A DNA stretch of 64,000 nucleotides, taken from DAOPXV01 sp964551445 (GTDB lineage Bacteria > Muiribacteriota > UBA9980). The notes under the pieces were generated by a model that saw only the letters and a program-made list of their open reading frames with translations, had not been told where the DNA came from and searched no databases. The translations under genes and the position numbers were made by a program. This document shows, piece after piece, positions 16,706 to 24,620 of the stretch. The DNA lies in the NCBI GenBank assembly GCA_964551445.1, contig CAZKCG010000025.1, forward strand, positions 1 through 64,000, read 5' to 3'. Numbering within the stretch: position 1 is the stretch's first letter; every line of letters starts with the position of its first letter.

Positions 16706-17578
16706 ATGATAGAATTTAAAGGCGTCAACTTCAGATACTCTAATACCGAAGGCTCGCCCTTCGTGCTCTCCGGCATAGATCTTAAGATCGCCTCCGGCGA
16801 GTTCATAGGCGTTCTCGGCGCCAACGGCTCCGGAAAATCAACTCTCGCGAAATTATTGAACTGCCTTCTCATTCCTTCGTCGGGCAGCGTTTCCGTCTGC
16901 GGTTTCGATACATCGAAGGAAGAAAACGTTATCGAGGTCAGAAAGCGCGTAGGATTCGTTTTTCAGAATCCGGAGAACCAGATCGTAGGAACGATAGTTG
17001 AAAACGACGTCGCTTTCGCGCCGGAGAACCTCGGCATCGCCGAAAACGAAATAGGCGAGCGCGTCGATTACGCCCTTGAAGCGGTCGAACTGCTTGAAAA
17101 GAGAAACTTCATGACCGCGAACCTCTCGGGCGGCCAGAAACAGCGCCTCGCTATCGCCGGCGTTCTGGCCATGAAGCCGGACATACTGGTTCTTGACGAA
17201 CCTACCGCGATGCTTGACGCCAGGGGCCGGGAGAGGGTCATGGAACTGATCTTAAAGATAAACAGGGAGCTTAAAATAACCGTCGTTCTTGTGACGCATT
17301 TCATGGACAACTCTCTTTTGTGCGGCAGGATAATCTGTTTGAACCACGGCGCGGCCGAATATGTGGGGAAGCCGTCGGCTTTTTTCAGGCAGGGGCCTGA
17401 TATGGTATCCAGATTCAATTTAAGGATGCCGTTCGGTTACGAACTTCTGACGAAACTTTCGGCGGCCGGAATAAAAATTTCCGAGGACGCCTGGGCCGCG
17501 GCCGGAAACCTTCGCGAACTGGCAGGCAGGCTTCCAGCGCCGAACCGGTTTGAAAAGGGCGGATTTCACCGCGCGTGA
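16706..17578 (+). CDS. ecfA1: ECF transporter ATPase EcfA1
   Basis: 290 aa ABC ATPase. Walker A GANGSGKST is at residues 38-46, the Q-loop is FQNPENQ, the signature LSGGQ is at 140-144, followed by Walker B ILVLDEP and the H-loop VTH. It powers vitamin or metal uptake by energy-coupling-factor transporters at the inner membrane. It heads an ecfA1-ecfA2-ecfT-truA operon, a common arrangement after rplQ. No substrate-binding S component is adjacent, which indicates a shared (group II) module. No clear Shine-Dalgarno sequence precedes the ATG. Confidence 0.93.
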   Translation: MIEFKGVNFRYSNTEGSPFVLSGIDLKIASGEFIGVLGANGSGKSTLAKLLNCLLIPSSGSVSVCGFDTSKEENVIEVRKRVGFVFQNPENQIVGTIVENDVAFAPENLGIAENEIGERVDYALEAVELLEKRNFMTANLSGGQKQRLAIAGVLAMKPDILVLDEPTAMLDARGRERVMELILKINRELKITVVLVTHFMDNSLLCGRIICLNHGAAEYVGKPSAFFRQGPDMVSRFNLRMPFGYELLTKLSAAGIKISEDAWAAAGNLRELAGRLPAPNRFEKGGFHRA

Positions 17579-17582
17579 TATT

Positions 17583-18443
17583 ATGAACAAGAAATTAATA
17601 ACGATAACCGGCCTTGGATATGTTTACAGCCCTAAAACACCAGTCGAATGCGTGGCATTACGGGGTGTTGATTTCGAGCTTTATTCGGGCGAGATAGTCA
17701 GCCTCATAGGCCATACCGGTTCCGGAAAATCCACGCTGGTCCAGCTTCTTAACGGCCAGCGGAAGCCTTCTTCGGGAAGCATAAAATGGGAGAACCTCGA
17801 TGTTGAAACGGGCGGCAGGCTCAACCAGAAAAAGTTATGCACGCAGATCGGCATGGTTTTTCAGTATCCGGAGGATCAGGTCTTCGAGGAAACCGTTTAT
17901 GACGATATCGCTTTCGGGCCTCGCCAGACGGGAAAGCCGGCCGAGCAGATAGAGGGAATAGTTTTTAAGGCGGCCGATCTTATGGGGATAGATCGCGTGA
18001 CCCTTACGAAGGCCCCATTCGAGCTTTCCGGCGGCACTTTAAGAAAGGTCGCCATAGCCGGGGTTCTCGCTATGGAACCGCAGGTGCTGGTCCTGGACGA
18101 ACCGATGGCCGGGCTCGACCCGAGATCTTGCGACGTTTTTTCAGGCCTTTTGAAGGGCCTGCGCGAATGCCTTGATATTTCGATCGTCATGGTTTCGCAT
18201 AACCTCGAATACGTAGCGGCCGTTTCGGACAGGATATATTGTATAAAAGACGGACGGATGGAACTTTTCGGGACGCCCCGCGAGGTTTTTTCCGATGTTT
18301 TAAGGCTTAGCGGGCTCAACGTCGGTAATATCGCTCCCGCGAGCCTGGCTTATTTTTTGAAGGAACGCGGTTTCGATTTCGAGATCATGCCCCTTGAAAT
18401 AAACGAACTGGCGGCGGAGATATTGAAAAACTATGGTAAATGA
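17583..18443 (+). CDS. ecfA2: ECF transporter ATPase EcfA2
   Basis: 286 aa from the ATG at 17583. An ATG at 17550 inside ecfA1 would add 11 residues and fits the family less well. Walker A is GHTGSGKST, the Q-loop FQYPEDQ and Walker B VLVLDEP. The signature reads LSGGT instead of LSGGQ, a slight deviation. It would form the asymmetric ATPase pair with EcfA1. Its end overlaps the ecfT start by 11 nt. Confidence 0.92.
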   Translation: MNKKLITITGLGYVYSPKTPVECVALRGVDFELYSGEIVSLIGHTGSGKSTLVQLLNGQRKPSSGSIKWENLDVETGGRLNQKKLCTQIGMVFQYPEDQVFEETVYDDIAFGPRQTGKPAEQIEGIVFKAADLMGIDRVTLTKAPFELSGGTLRKVAIAGVLAMEPQVLVLDEPMAGLDPRSCDVFSGLLKGLRECLDISIVMVSHNLEYVAAVSDRIYCIKDGRMELFGTPREVFSDVLRLSGLNVGNIAPASLAYFLKERGFDFEIMPLEINELAAEILKNYGK

Positions 18444-19239
18444 CCTGCTTTTAGGGCAGTATATGCCTACCGGATCGCCGGTCCACGGCGCTTCGCCTAA
18501 AATGAAGATAATATCGCTTTTTTTGTTCACCTTCTCGGTTTTTCTTATCCGGGACGGTTATCTTTATTTTTATTTTCTGCTGCTCGCCTGGGTGATTTTA
18601 AAGATCGCAAGGCTCGGGACCGGCTTTCTGATAAGGGGCCTGAAACCTCTTATATTCATTTTCGTAATAACGCTTTTTCTGAATATACTTTTCGCCGACG
18701 GCGTCAAGGTCCTCTGGGAATGGGGAATCTTCAAGATAACCGAGGAGGGGCTGATCCAGGGGTTCCGTTTTTTTATGCGCGTCATGCTGCTGGTCGTTTT
18801 CGCGACTCTTTTAACGCTTACCACATCGCCCATAGAACTTTCCGACGGGATCGAAGAGTGTCTCAGACCTATGAAAAAACTCAGATTTCCGGTCCATGAA
18901 TTTTCTCTTATGATGACCATAGCGCTGCGATTTATTCCGACGCTTGTCCAGGAGATAGATAAAATTCAGAGGGCGCAGGAGGCCCGCGGCGCGAATTTTA
19001 CTGACGGAAATATTTTTAAGCGCGCCGCCAGTTTCGTGCCAATACTTATCCCGCTTTTCGTCATGTCCTTTAAACGCGCGGACGAGCTGGCTATCGCCAT
19101 GGAAAGCCGATGTTACACCGGCGGCGAGGGGCGCACGAGGTATAAGCGCAGGCGCGAAGGTCCGGCGGATTATTTTATGCTGATCGTGGTTCTTGCCGCG
19201 ATATTTCCAGTGCTGGTAAATTATTTAAAAGGATTTTAA
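18433..19239 (+). CDS. ecfT: ECF transporter transmembrane protein EcfT
   Basis: 268 aa with several hydrophobic helices. Two coupling motifs fit the Ala-Arg-Gly pattern that binds the ATPases: EARGANF and, in variant form, MESRCYTGG. It links EcfA1/A2 to exchangeable S components in the membrane. It overlaps ecfA2 by 11 nt. Confidence 0.92.
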   Translation: MVNDLLLGQYMPTGSPVHGASPKMKIISLFLFTFSVFLIRDGYLYFYFLLLAWVILKIARLGTGFLIRGLKPLIFIFVITLFLNILFADGVKVLWEWGIFKITEEGLIQGFRFFMRVMLLVVFATLLTLTTSPIELSDGIEECLRPMKKLRFPVHEFSLMMTIALRFIPTLVQEIDKIQRAQEARGANFTDGNIFKRAASFVPILIPLFVMSFKRADELAIAMESRCYTGGEGRTRYKRRREGPADYFMLIVVLAAIFPVLVNYLKGF

Positions 19240-19248
19240 ATTTTAGAG

Positions 19249-20061
19249 ATGGCCATAAAATATATCAAAGGCATCACCGAACTTGATAAGGCTAAAACTC
19301 TCGTTCTTCAGGTCGAATACGACGGAACGAACTACTTCGGCTTTCAAAGGCAGACGGGAAAGGAAGATACTGTTCCTACCGTTCAGGGGGCGCTGGAGAA
19401 AGTTATAGAGCGCGGACTCGGCCGTTATTTTGACACCAAGGGCTCGGGCCGTACAGATAAAGGCGTTCACGCTCTTTGTCAGATCGTGAGTTTCGCGCTC
19501 CCTTCCGATTATACGCTTAAGATCCCTCTTGAAGGTTTAAAAAAACTTCTTAACAAGATGCTTCCGAAAGATATACTGGTGAGGGGCGTTTCAATAGTTG
19601 ACGGCGATTTTCACGCCCTTGGGAGCGCCCGGTCAAAGACCTATATGTACGTGGTTAATTACGGCGGTCCCGACGTTTTTTCGAACCGTTATTCATGGCA
19701 CGTCAGAAAAAAGATAGACCTTGAAAAACTTCGCGAGATCAATTCTAAATTCAAAGGGCGGTTCTATTGCGCTCCTTTCTGTGACGGCGAAGTAGATCTG
19801 AGCGAGATCGAACATTTTTATAAAAACATTTTATCGTTCAGATTTTACGATATGAGTTCGCGTAAAAAACTCTTTTTTTTCGTTGAGGGCGAAGGCTTTT
19901 TATATAAAATGGTCAGGCGCATGGTCGGTTTTTCCATAGAATACGCTTACGGCCGCTTCGACATGAAACACGCCGAAAAGATAATGAGCGAATATGAGCT
20001 GCGTTCAACTTATGTTACGGCGCCCGCGCGCGGACTTTTTCTATACAAAGTTAAGTATTGA
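19249..20061 (+). CDS. truA: tRNA pseudouridine(38-40) synthase TruA
   Basis: 270 aa. The catalytic aspartate is D70 in GSGRTDKGVHA, with VEYDGTNYFGFQRQ before it. It isomerises uridines 38-40 in the tRNA anticodon arm. About 15 residues precede the usual family start. It is last in the ECF operon, 9 nt after ecfT; the rplM-rpsI pair that often follows is not here. Confidence 0.95.
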   Translation: MAIKYIKGITELDKAKTLVLQVEYDGTNYFGFQRQTGKEDTVPTVQGALEKVIERGLGRYFDTKGSGRTDKGVHALCQIVSFALPSDYTLKIPLEGLKKLLNKMLPKDILVRGVSIVDGDFHALGSARSKTYMYVVNYGGPDVFSNRYSWHVRKKIDLEKLREINSKFKGRFYCAPFCDGEVDLSEIEHFYKNILSFRFYDMSSRKKLFFFVEGEGFLYKMVRRMVGFSIEYAYGRFDMKHAEKIMSEYELRSTYVTAPARGLFLYKVKY

Positions 20062-20105
20062 AACCGAAATTAAACGCCTTTGATGAAATACGGCCAATTT
20101 TTTTA

Positions 20106-20134
20106 TTGACCAGATTTTAATATAATGTTATTAT
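20106..20134 (+). promoter_or_regulatory. Promoter for the ferritin-like/fosX/GNAT genes
   Basis: TTGACC (20106-20111) and TATTAT (20129-20134) are separated by 17 bp. A perfect TATAAT at 20121 is only 9 bp from the same -35 box and so is not used in this pairing. The gap 20062-20174 holds nothing else recognisable. Confidence 0.55.
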
Positions 20135-20174
20135 TCATTTATGCTTAACGATAAAATTTTAGCGGGGTGGTTTT

Positions 20175-20651
20175 GTGGTTACAGACAGGAGTTTCGTTGA
20201 ACTTATAAAACAGGTCGATCTTTTTATCGAACTTGAATCTTCTCTTGAAACATATTATGATCTTTGCGCAAAGATATTTCCTGATGAAAAATTCGCATGG
20301 TTTGGAATTGCCACTCAGGAAGGCATTCACGCCAAGATCTTTAAAAAGATAAAGGAGTCTATTACGGAAAGGCCTGAAAGATGGGCTCTCGGCAAATATA
20401 ATTATGAGGCGTTGAAAATGGTCGTTGATTCGATCCATGAAAAGCTCGTCGAAATCAAATCCGGAAAATATAATTCTAAATATATAGTCACTTTTGTCAG
20501 AGATGTCGAATCTTCCCTTGTTGAAAGCGATATTGCTAACGCCTTCGTTTCTGAAGGCGGCGAATACCGTAATATGATGAATAAGATCCTCGAGGAAACG
20601 GTCGAGCATAAAGAATTCATGGTGAAATTCCTTTCTTTGCGGGGCGAATGA
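20175..20651 (+). CDS. Ferritin-like (rubrerythrin-type) helical protein, uncharacterised
   Basis: 158 aa, GTG start. Predicted all-helical. An N-terminal Glu in FIELESSLETYYDLCAKIF and the later QEGIHAKIF (Glu-x-x-His) resemble one half of the diiron pattern of rubrerythrin-related proteins. The C-terminal half has another Glu/His pair (EETVEHKEF). Metal binding is inferred, not shown. It lies 25 nt before fosX, possibly co-transcribed. Confidence 0.5.
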   Translation: MVTDRSFVELIKQVDLFIELESSLETYYDLCAKIFPDEKFAWFGIATQEGIHAKIFKKIKESITERPERWALGKYNYEALKMVVDSIHEKLVEIKSGKYNSKYIVTFVRDVESSLVESDIANAFVSEGGEYRNMMNKILEETVEHKEFMVKFLSLRGE

Positions 20652-20676
20652 TCAATGGATGCGGCTGGTGAATTAG

Positions 20677-21084
20677 ATGATCGAAGGAATAAGCCATATA
20701 ACATTCATAACGAGCGATCTCGATCGAGCATCGCATTTTTTAAAGACGATTTTTGACGCGCGTGAAGTCTATTCGAGCGGGAATAAGTTTTTTTCAAAGA
20801 GTTCTGAAATTTTTTTCCTTATTGGCGGAATATGGATAGCGTTGATGCAGGGAGGCGCTTTTTCGGAACGAACTTATAATCATGTGGCCTTTAAGATCAG
20901 CGAAGAAGAATTTGAGGAATACGAATCGCGCCTTAATTCGCTCGATATTGAAATATTGTCTCCGAGGCCGAGGGTTGCCGGAGAGGGCCGCTCTCTTTAT
21001 TTTTACGATCATGATAACCATCTTTTCGAGCTGCATACCGGGAATCTTTCTGACCGGCTCGAAAGATACTCGAAAACCGAATAA
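20677..21084 (+). CDS. fosX: FosX-type fosfomycin resistance hydrolase
   Basis: 135 aa glyoxalase/VOC-fold protein. Metal ligands H7, H69 and E118 and the FosX general base E44 all fall at the expected positions. Motifs TYNHVAF, RPRVAGEGRS and YFYDHDNHLFELH closely follow FosX of Gram-positive bacteria. It would open the epoxide of fosfomycin with water in the cytoplasm, unlike the thiol-transferring FosA/FosB. No mobile-element genes flank it, so it is probably a chromosomal gene. Confidence 0.88.
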   Translation: MIEGISHITFITSDLDRASHFLKTIFDAREVYSSGNKFFSKSSEIFFLIGGIWIALMQGGAFSERTYNHVAFKISEEEFEEYESRLNSLDIEILSPRPRVAGEGRSLYFYDHDNHLFELHTGNLSDRLERYSKTE

Positions 21085-21106
21085 CGCTATAAAAAACAGG
21101 TATCGG

Positions 21107-21661
21107 ATGAAAATTTATAAACGAACTGAAAGACTTATCCTGAGGGACTGGAAGGACGAGGACCTGGCGCCGTTCACCGAAATGAATTCGGATCCGGCCG
21201 TCATGAAATATTTTCCTTCTATTCTGACGCCTGAAAAAAGCCGTGAATTCTTTGAAAGAATAAAGACGAGGATCGAAGAGAACGGCTATGGTCTTTTCGC
21301 GGCCGAACTCGCCGAAACAAATGAATTGATAGGATTCACAGGTTTTTCCAGCCCTAAATTCGAATCATGGTTCACTCCCTGTATCGAGATCGGATGGCGC
21401 CTCAGAAAAAAATTCTGGGGAAAAGGCCTGGCTCCGGAAGGCGCGACGGCCTGTCTCGGTCTCGGTTTTAATATATTCGGTTTTGCCGATATTGTTTCCT
21501 TCACTTCGGAGATCAACGCGCCTTCCATAAGGGTCATGGAAAAGATCGGCCTTTCGCGTATCGGCGGTTTCGACCATCCGGACATCGCCGAAGGAAGCGC
21601 CCTGAAAAAACATGCGCTGTATAAAATATCAAAGGACGGATATTTTGCATCGATAAAATAA
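21107..21661 (+). CDS. GNAT acetyltransferase, RimJ/RimL type
   Basis: 184 aa from the ATG at 21107, which follows fosX by 22 nt. An upstream in-frame start lies inside fosX and is rejected. RTERLILRDWKDEDLAPF at the start and EIGWRLRKKFWGKGLAPEGA (acetyl-CoA-binding region) are typical of the RimJ/RimL group, which acetylates protein N-termini or small amines. The substrate cannot be told from sequence. Confidence 0.85.
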   Translation: MKIYKRTERLILRDWKDEDLAPFTEMNSDPAVMKYFPSILTPEKSREFFERIKTRIEENGYGLFAAELAETNELIGFTGFSSPKFESWFTPCIEIGWRLRKKFWGKGLAPEGATACLGLGFNIFGFADIVSFTSEINAPSIRVMEKIGLSRIGGFDHPDIAEGSALKKHALYKISKDGYFASIK

Positions 21662-21813
21662 TTATGATATAATGTTAAATATTTAATTCCCGGCCGCGCG
21701 TTTTAATTTTCAAGGTTTTAAAACTTCATGAAAAAACGGCTTTCAACCCGCGTTATATTATGTTCGAAGTTTATTATAAGTATCTGTTTTAATATGATTC
21801 CGCGGAGGTATAA

Positions 21814-23040
21814 ATGATAATTCATTTCAAAAAATCGCTCAAGATGAAATTACTGATAACGGCTTCAGCCGTGATAGCGTTATCCGCCATAGCTCCGGTC
21901 TTCGCCGCCGACGAAGTGGGCCGCCGCATAGAAATGTCTTTGATAGAGCGGGCATCCGGATTTTCAGGCATACCGGATATTCCCGCGGAACAGCTGCCGT
22001 CGCCGCCGGTTGAATTTCGCGAGATCGAGTCCGGCTCAGGTAAAAAGAAGATCACTGCCGAAACGGCTTATATTGAAAGCGCCGATGGGACTTTTTCCAT
22101 GCCGGCCGATATAAAGAACTTCGACCTGAGATGTTCGACGCGCGAGAAGTCCAGAATGGCGGCTGTGATCAAGATCAGGGAGATGGCGAAGCTTTTGCGC
22201 GGCGCTTTGCCTGAAAGATATAATGAGACCATGGAAAAAATAACGAAACTTGCCGCGGGCGTTGACGCTTTGCCCGGACCGTCCCTGAACGATCTTTGCG
22301 CCGTCGCCGAGCTTTTAAAGGCTGACGCCGCTTCGCTGCCGTTCGCCGCCGGGCTTTGCTCGGGGTCGAAACTGGCTCGCCGGTACGCGGATATCGCTGA
22401 AGAGTATCCCGTCGAGCCTATGACGCGCCCATCCGCCAGGGCTAATATCGAAAAAGTCCGCGAGATAGCGGCCGCAAGGCTTAAAACGATAGCCGCCAAC
22501 GACTCGGCCAGAAGAATTCTGATCGAAAAAAATAATAAAGCTGTCGAAGAAGCGCGGAAAACGCTTAAGAAAAAGATCGATGAACCGCATTTTTCGCGCG
22601 GCCGCGAAGCGGTCGATTCATTTAATCTCGGGGTCGCCGCGTATCACGAGGAACTTTTGAATTTTTTAAGATATAATTATTATCAGTTCATGCAGCTCGG
22701 CGATGCCGAAAACGCCCGCAAGATCTTCAATTGCCGCGTCGTGAACGGAAAATGCGAATTCAGCGGCGAATTCATGGATGAATATGACGGCCTTCCCGCA
22801 AGGCTTGATTTCCGGTATTTGAGGCGCGACGGGTTCGGCGGAACCCGTACCGGGACCATGCCTGTGGAACAATTCAAATACAAAAGGTCCTTCGATTCAA
22901 TGCTCGGCGTATATTGTCTCGAAGAAATGAAAATGAGCGAATTATTGCCTTTAAAGGATCGGACCGCCGTAGCGGAGCGCGTAAGATCCTGCCTGGATCT
23001 TTCAGAGAATCGCTTCAGTTCGCCTCTGGATGAAATATAA
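21814..23040 (+). CDS. Secreted protein of unknown function
   Basis: 408 aa. A signal peptide covers about residues 1-31 (Lys-rich start, hydrophobic core, APVFA cleavage site). The mature part is rich in Ala, Glu and Arg, with likely long helices around residues 100-270. It contains four cysteines that could form disulfides. No domain was recognised. GCGGAGG precedes the ATG, in a 152-nt AT-rich gap with no confident promoter. Confidence 0.75.
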   Translation: MIIHFKKSLKMKLLITASAVIALSAIAPVFAADEVGRRIEMSLIERASGFSGIPDIPAEQLPSPPVEFREIESGSGKKKITAETAYIESADGTFSMPADIKNFDLRCSTREKSRMAAVIKIREMAKLLRGALPERYNETMEKITKLAAGVDALPGPSLNDLCAVAELLKADAASLPFAAGLCSGSKLARRYADIAEEYPVEPMTRPSARANIEKVREIAAARLKTIAANDSARRILIEKNNKAVEEARKTLKKKIDEPHFSRGREAVDSFNLGVAAYHEELLNFLRYNYYQFMQLGDAENARKIFNCRVVNGKCEFSGEFMDEYDGLPARLDFRYLRRDGFGGTRTGTMPVEQFKYKRSFDSMLGVYCLEEMKMSELLPLKDRTAVAERVRSCLDLSENRFSSPLDEI

Positions 23041-23113
23041 ATTAATTCAAGCCTTGCGCGATAAAAAGAAAGCGTCTCTTACTTAAATCGGGTGGGTAAA
23101 ATCGGTTCATTTC

Positions 23114-23246
23114 AAGTTGAGAGTTCAGAGTGTAGAACTAAAGGATTTTCTGACAATGAAGACGGTCTATTCCGTCTTTCAGGCATTATTTTATTTGTAA
23201 AGGCTCGTGAAGCGAGCAAAGCCACAACTTCCGTTCTTCACTCTTC
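23114..23246 (+). repeat. Dispersed intergenic repeat, copy 1
   Basis: This stretch shares blocks with 38093-38222 in the same orientation: AAGTTGAGAGTT near the start, TAGAACTAAAGGA, then TTGTAAAGGCTCG-GAAGCG-GC, CCACAA, and CCGTTCTTCACT at the end. The ends are roughly inverted (AGAGTGTAGAAC against GTTCTTCACTCTT). A short open frame crosses it but is not conserved in the other copy. It lies just upstream of the RelA/SpoT-domain gene. Confidence 0.65.
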
Positions 23247-23297
23247 GCTAAAAAATTACCCATACAAAACACGAAAGAACCAAGAAAGAGGAATACG

Positions 23298-24461
23298 ATG
23301 ACAGCCAATACCACGAAGGTCGAAAGATATTACAGCGATAACTTTTTAGCCTACCAGCGGGCCGAGCAGAAGGTTTGCGACGAGATCGTCACGCTTATCG
23401 ACCGTCACGGAAAACCGGATGAGATAAGGGTTAAACTGCCCATTGAATCGCGCATCAAATCCATAAAAAGCATTATAAAAAAAATACAGAAAAGAAAATT
23501 CTCGTCATTTGGCGAAGTTCGCGATATCGTCGGAGTTAAGATCGTCGTCAACAACTCCTGCGACGTTTATAACGTCATTAAAATACTTTCCGAGAATATG
23601 CTTGAAAAATACGAGCACGAGATCGACGATATGATCGAAAAGCCAAGGACCAACGGTTACAGGGCCGTGCATATAAATCTTGCGTACGCTCTGTCCGTCG
23701 AGGGAAAGGCATTCATGGTCCCGGTGGAGATACAGCTTAAGACCCTGTCTCAGGAATTATGGTCTATTCTGACGCATTCGGATATATATAAACAGAAACA
23801 TGAGATACCCGCCATAATAAGAAGCTTTACAAGGACGCTCGGGACGCTTCTTTCCGTCGTTGACGAACAGGCCCTCGAGATCCGTTCTTTCATGGAACAG
23901 AAGATAACCATCTCGAAAGAACTGTCGATGAATCCGAACGATAATATCGACCGCGAAATGGTGGCAAGGCTTATTAGAAACGAAATGAATTATGAGATAA
24001 ACGACGAGGAGTTCATGGAGATAATAACGAGCCTCGGCGCCAACAAGGTGCGCACGATAGATCTCATAAGAAAACTTTTGAAGAACGAAGTTATAAGGGA
24101 TTCGATCGACCGCGTCTTTCTAGGGTCCATGAAAAGAAGGGCTAACGCCGTCGAATATATCAAATATGGAAGCGTCGTGCTTTTTGACGTGCTGAAGGGC
24201 GACGCGGTGAACGCCGGAAAAGTAACGGCCGCGATCTATAACGACTACGATATAACAGACGAAAGATGCCATATCTGCTCGAAACGGCTCGAGGGATACG
24301 AGGCGGAATATTCAAGAGGGCATTACGACAGGCCTGAAATGGTATGCATACAGTGTCTGGAAAATAATTTTCATAAATGTTCGATATGCGACGCGGTATA
24401 TGTTTCAGGCGATACCGGGGTCTGTTCTAAATGCGGCGCCGCCGTCAATCTGGGCTGTTAG
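23298..24461 (+). CDS. RelA/SpoT-domain (p)ppGpp synthetase-like protein with C-terminal zinc ribbons
   Basis: 387 aa. The N-terminal nucleotidyltransferase-like domain (about 15-170) has SRIKSIKSIIKKIQKR, RDIVGVKIVV with D76, NGYRAVH at 119-125, and the VEIQLKT motif with E144 and Q146. No HD hydrolase domain is present, so it resembles a small alarmone synthetase. A helical middle follows. Four CxxC pairs (C324/327, C350/353, C361/364, C376/379) form two likely zinc ribbons, which are not part of standard small synthetases. It could make (p)ppGpp or modify tRNA as a toxSAS relative. GAAAGAGG precedes the ATG. Confidence 0.8.
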   Translation: MTANTTKVERYYSDNFLAYQRAEQKVCDEIVTLIDRHGKPDEIRVKLPIESRIKSIKSIIKKIQKRKFSSFGEVRDIVGVKIVVNNSCDVYNVIKILSENMLEKYEHEIDDMIEKPRTNGYRAVHINLAYALSVEGKAFMVPVEIQLKTLSQELWSILTHSDIYKQKHEIPAIIRSFTRTLGTLLSVVDEQALEIRSFMEQKITISKELSMNPNDNIDREMVARLIRNEMNYEINDEEFMEIITSLGANKVRTIDLIRKLLKNEVIRDSIDRVFLGSMKRRANAVEYIKYGSVVLFDVLKGDAVNAGKVTAAIYNDYDITDERCHICSKRLEGYEAEYSRGHYDRPEMVCIQCLENNFHKCSICDAVYVSGDTGVCSKCGAAVNLGC

Positions 24462-24491
24462 GACCGGATAACATTCTGGATTTGCCCCATC

Positions 24492-24520
24492 TTGATTTAT
24501 TTATTTATTTGTGGTAAAAT
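24492..24520 (+). promoter_or_regulatory. Promoter for the PocR-GAF-HD-GYP gene
   Basis: TTGATT (24492-24497) and TAAAAT (24515-24520) are 17 bp apart. Transcription would start near 24527, about 95 nt before the start codon, leaving a structured leader. Confidence 0.65.
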
Positions 24521-24551
24521 GTTGTTGCTTAATAAAATCAATGCTTATTGA

Positions 24552-24585
24552 CATAGGGTGAACCGTTTTCCCGGTTTTCTCTATG
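24552..24585 (+). promoter_or_regulatory. Leader hairpin upstream of the HD-GYP gene
   Basis: CATAG (24552-24556) pairs with CTATG (24581-24585), and AACCG (24561-24565) with CGGTT (24572-24576), with a symmetric 4-nt internal loop and a 6-nt apical loop. An A/T-rich segment follows. Function unknown; I could not match it to a known riboswitch class. Confidence 0.45.
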
Positions 24586-24620
24586 GATTTTTATATTAAG
24601 AAAGGTTTTGCGGTAGAAAA

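Noticed and set aside
20121..20126. Perfect TATAAT as -10 box for the ferritin-like gene
   Set aside because: It is only 9 bp from the TTGACC -35 box, and no other -35 lies at 16-18 bp. TATTAT at 20129 fits better.
23092..23301. A 69-codon open frame before the RelA/SpoT-domain gene
   Set aside because: It lies on the dispersed repeat, and the other copy of that repeat does not keep the frame.
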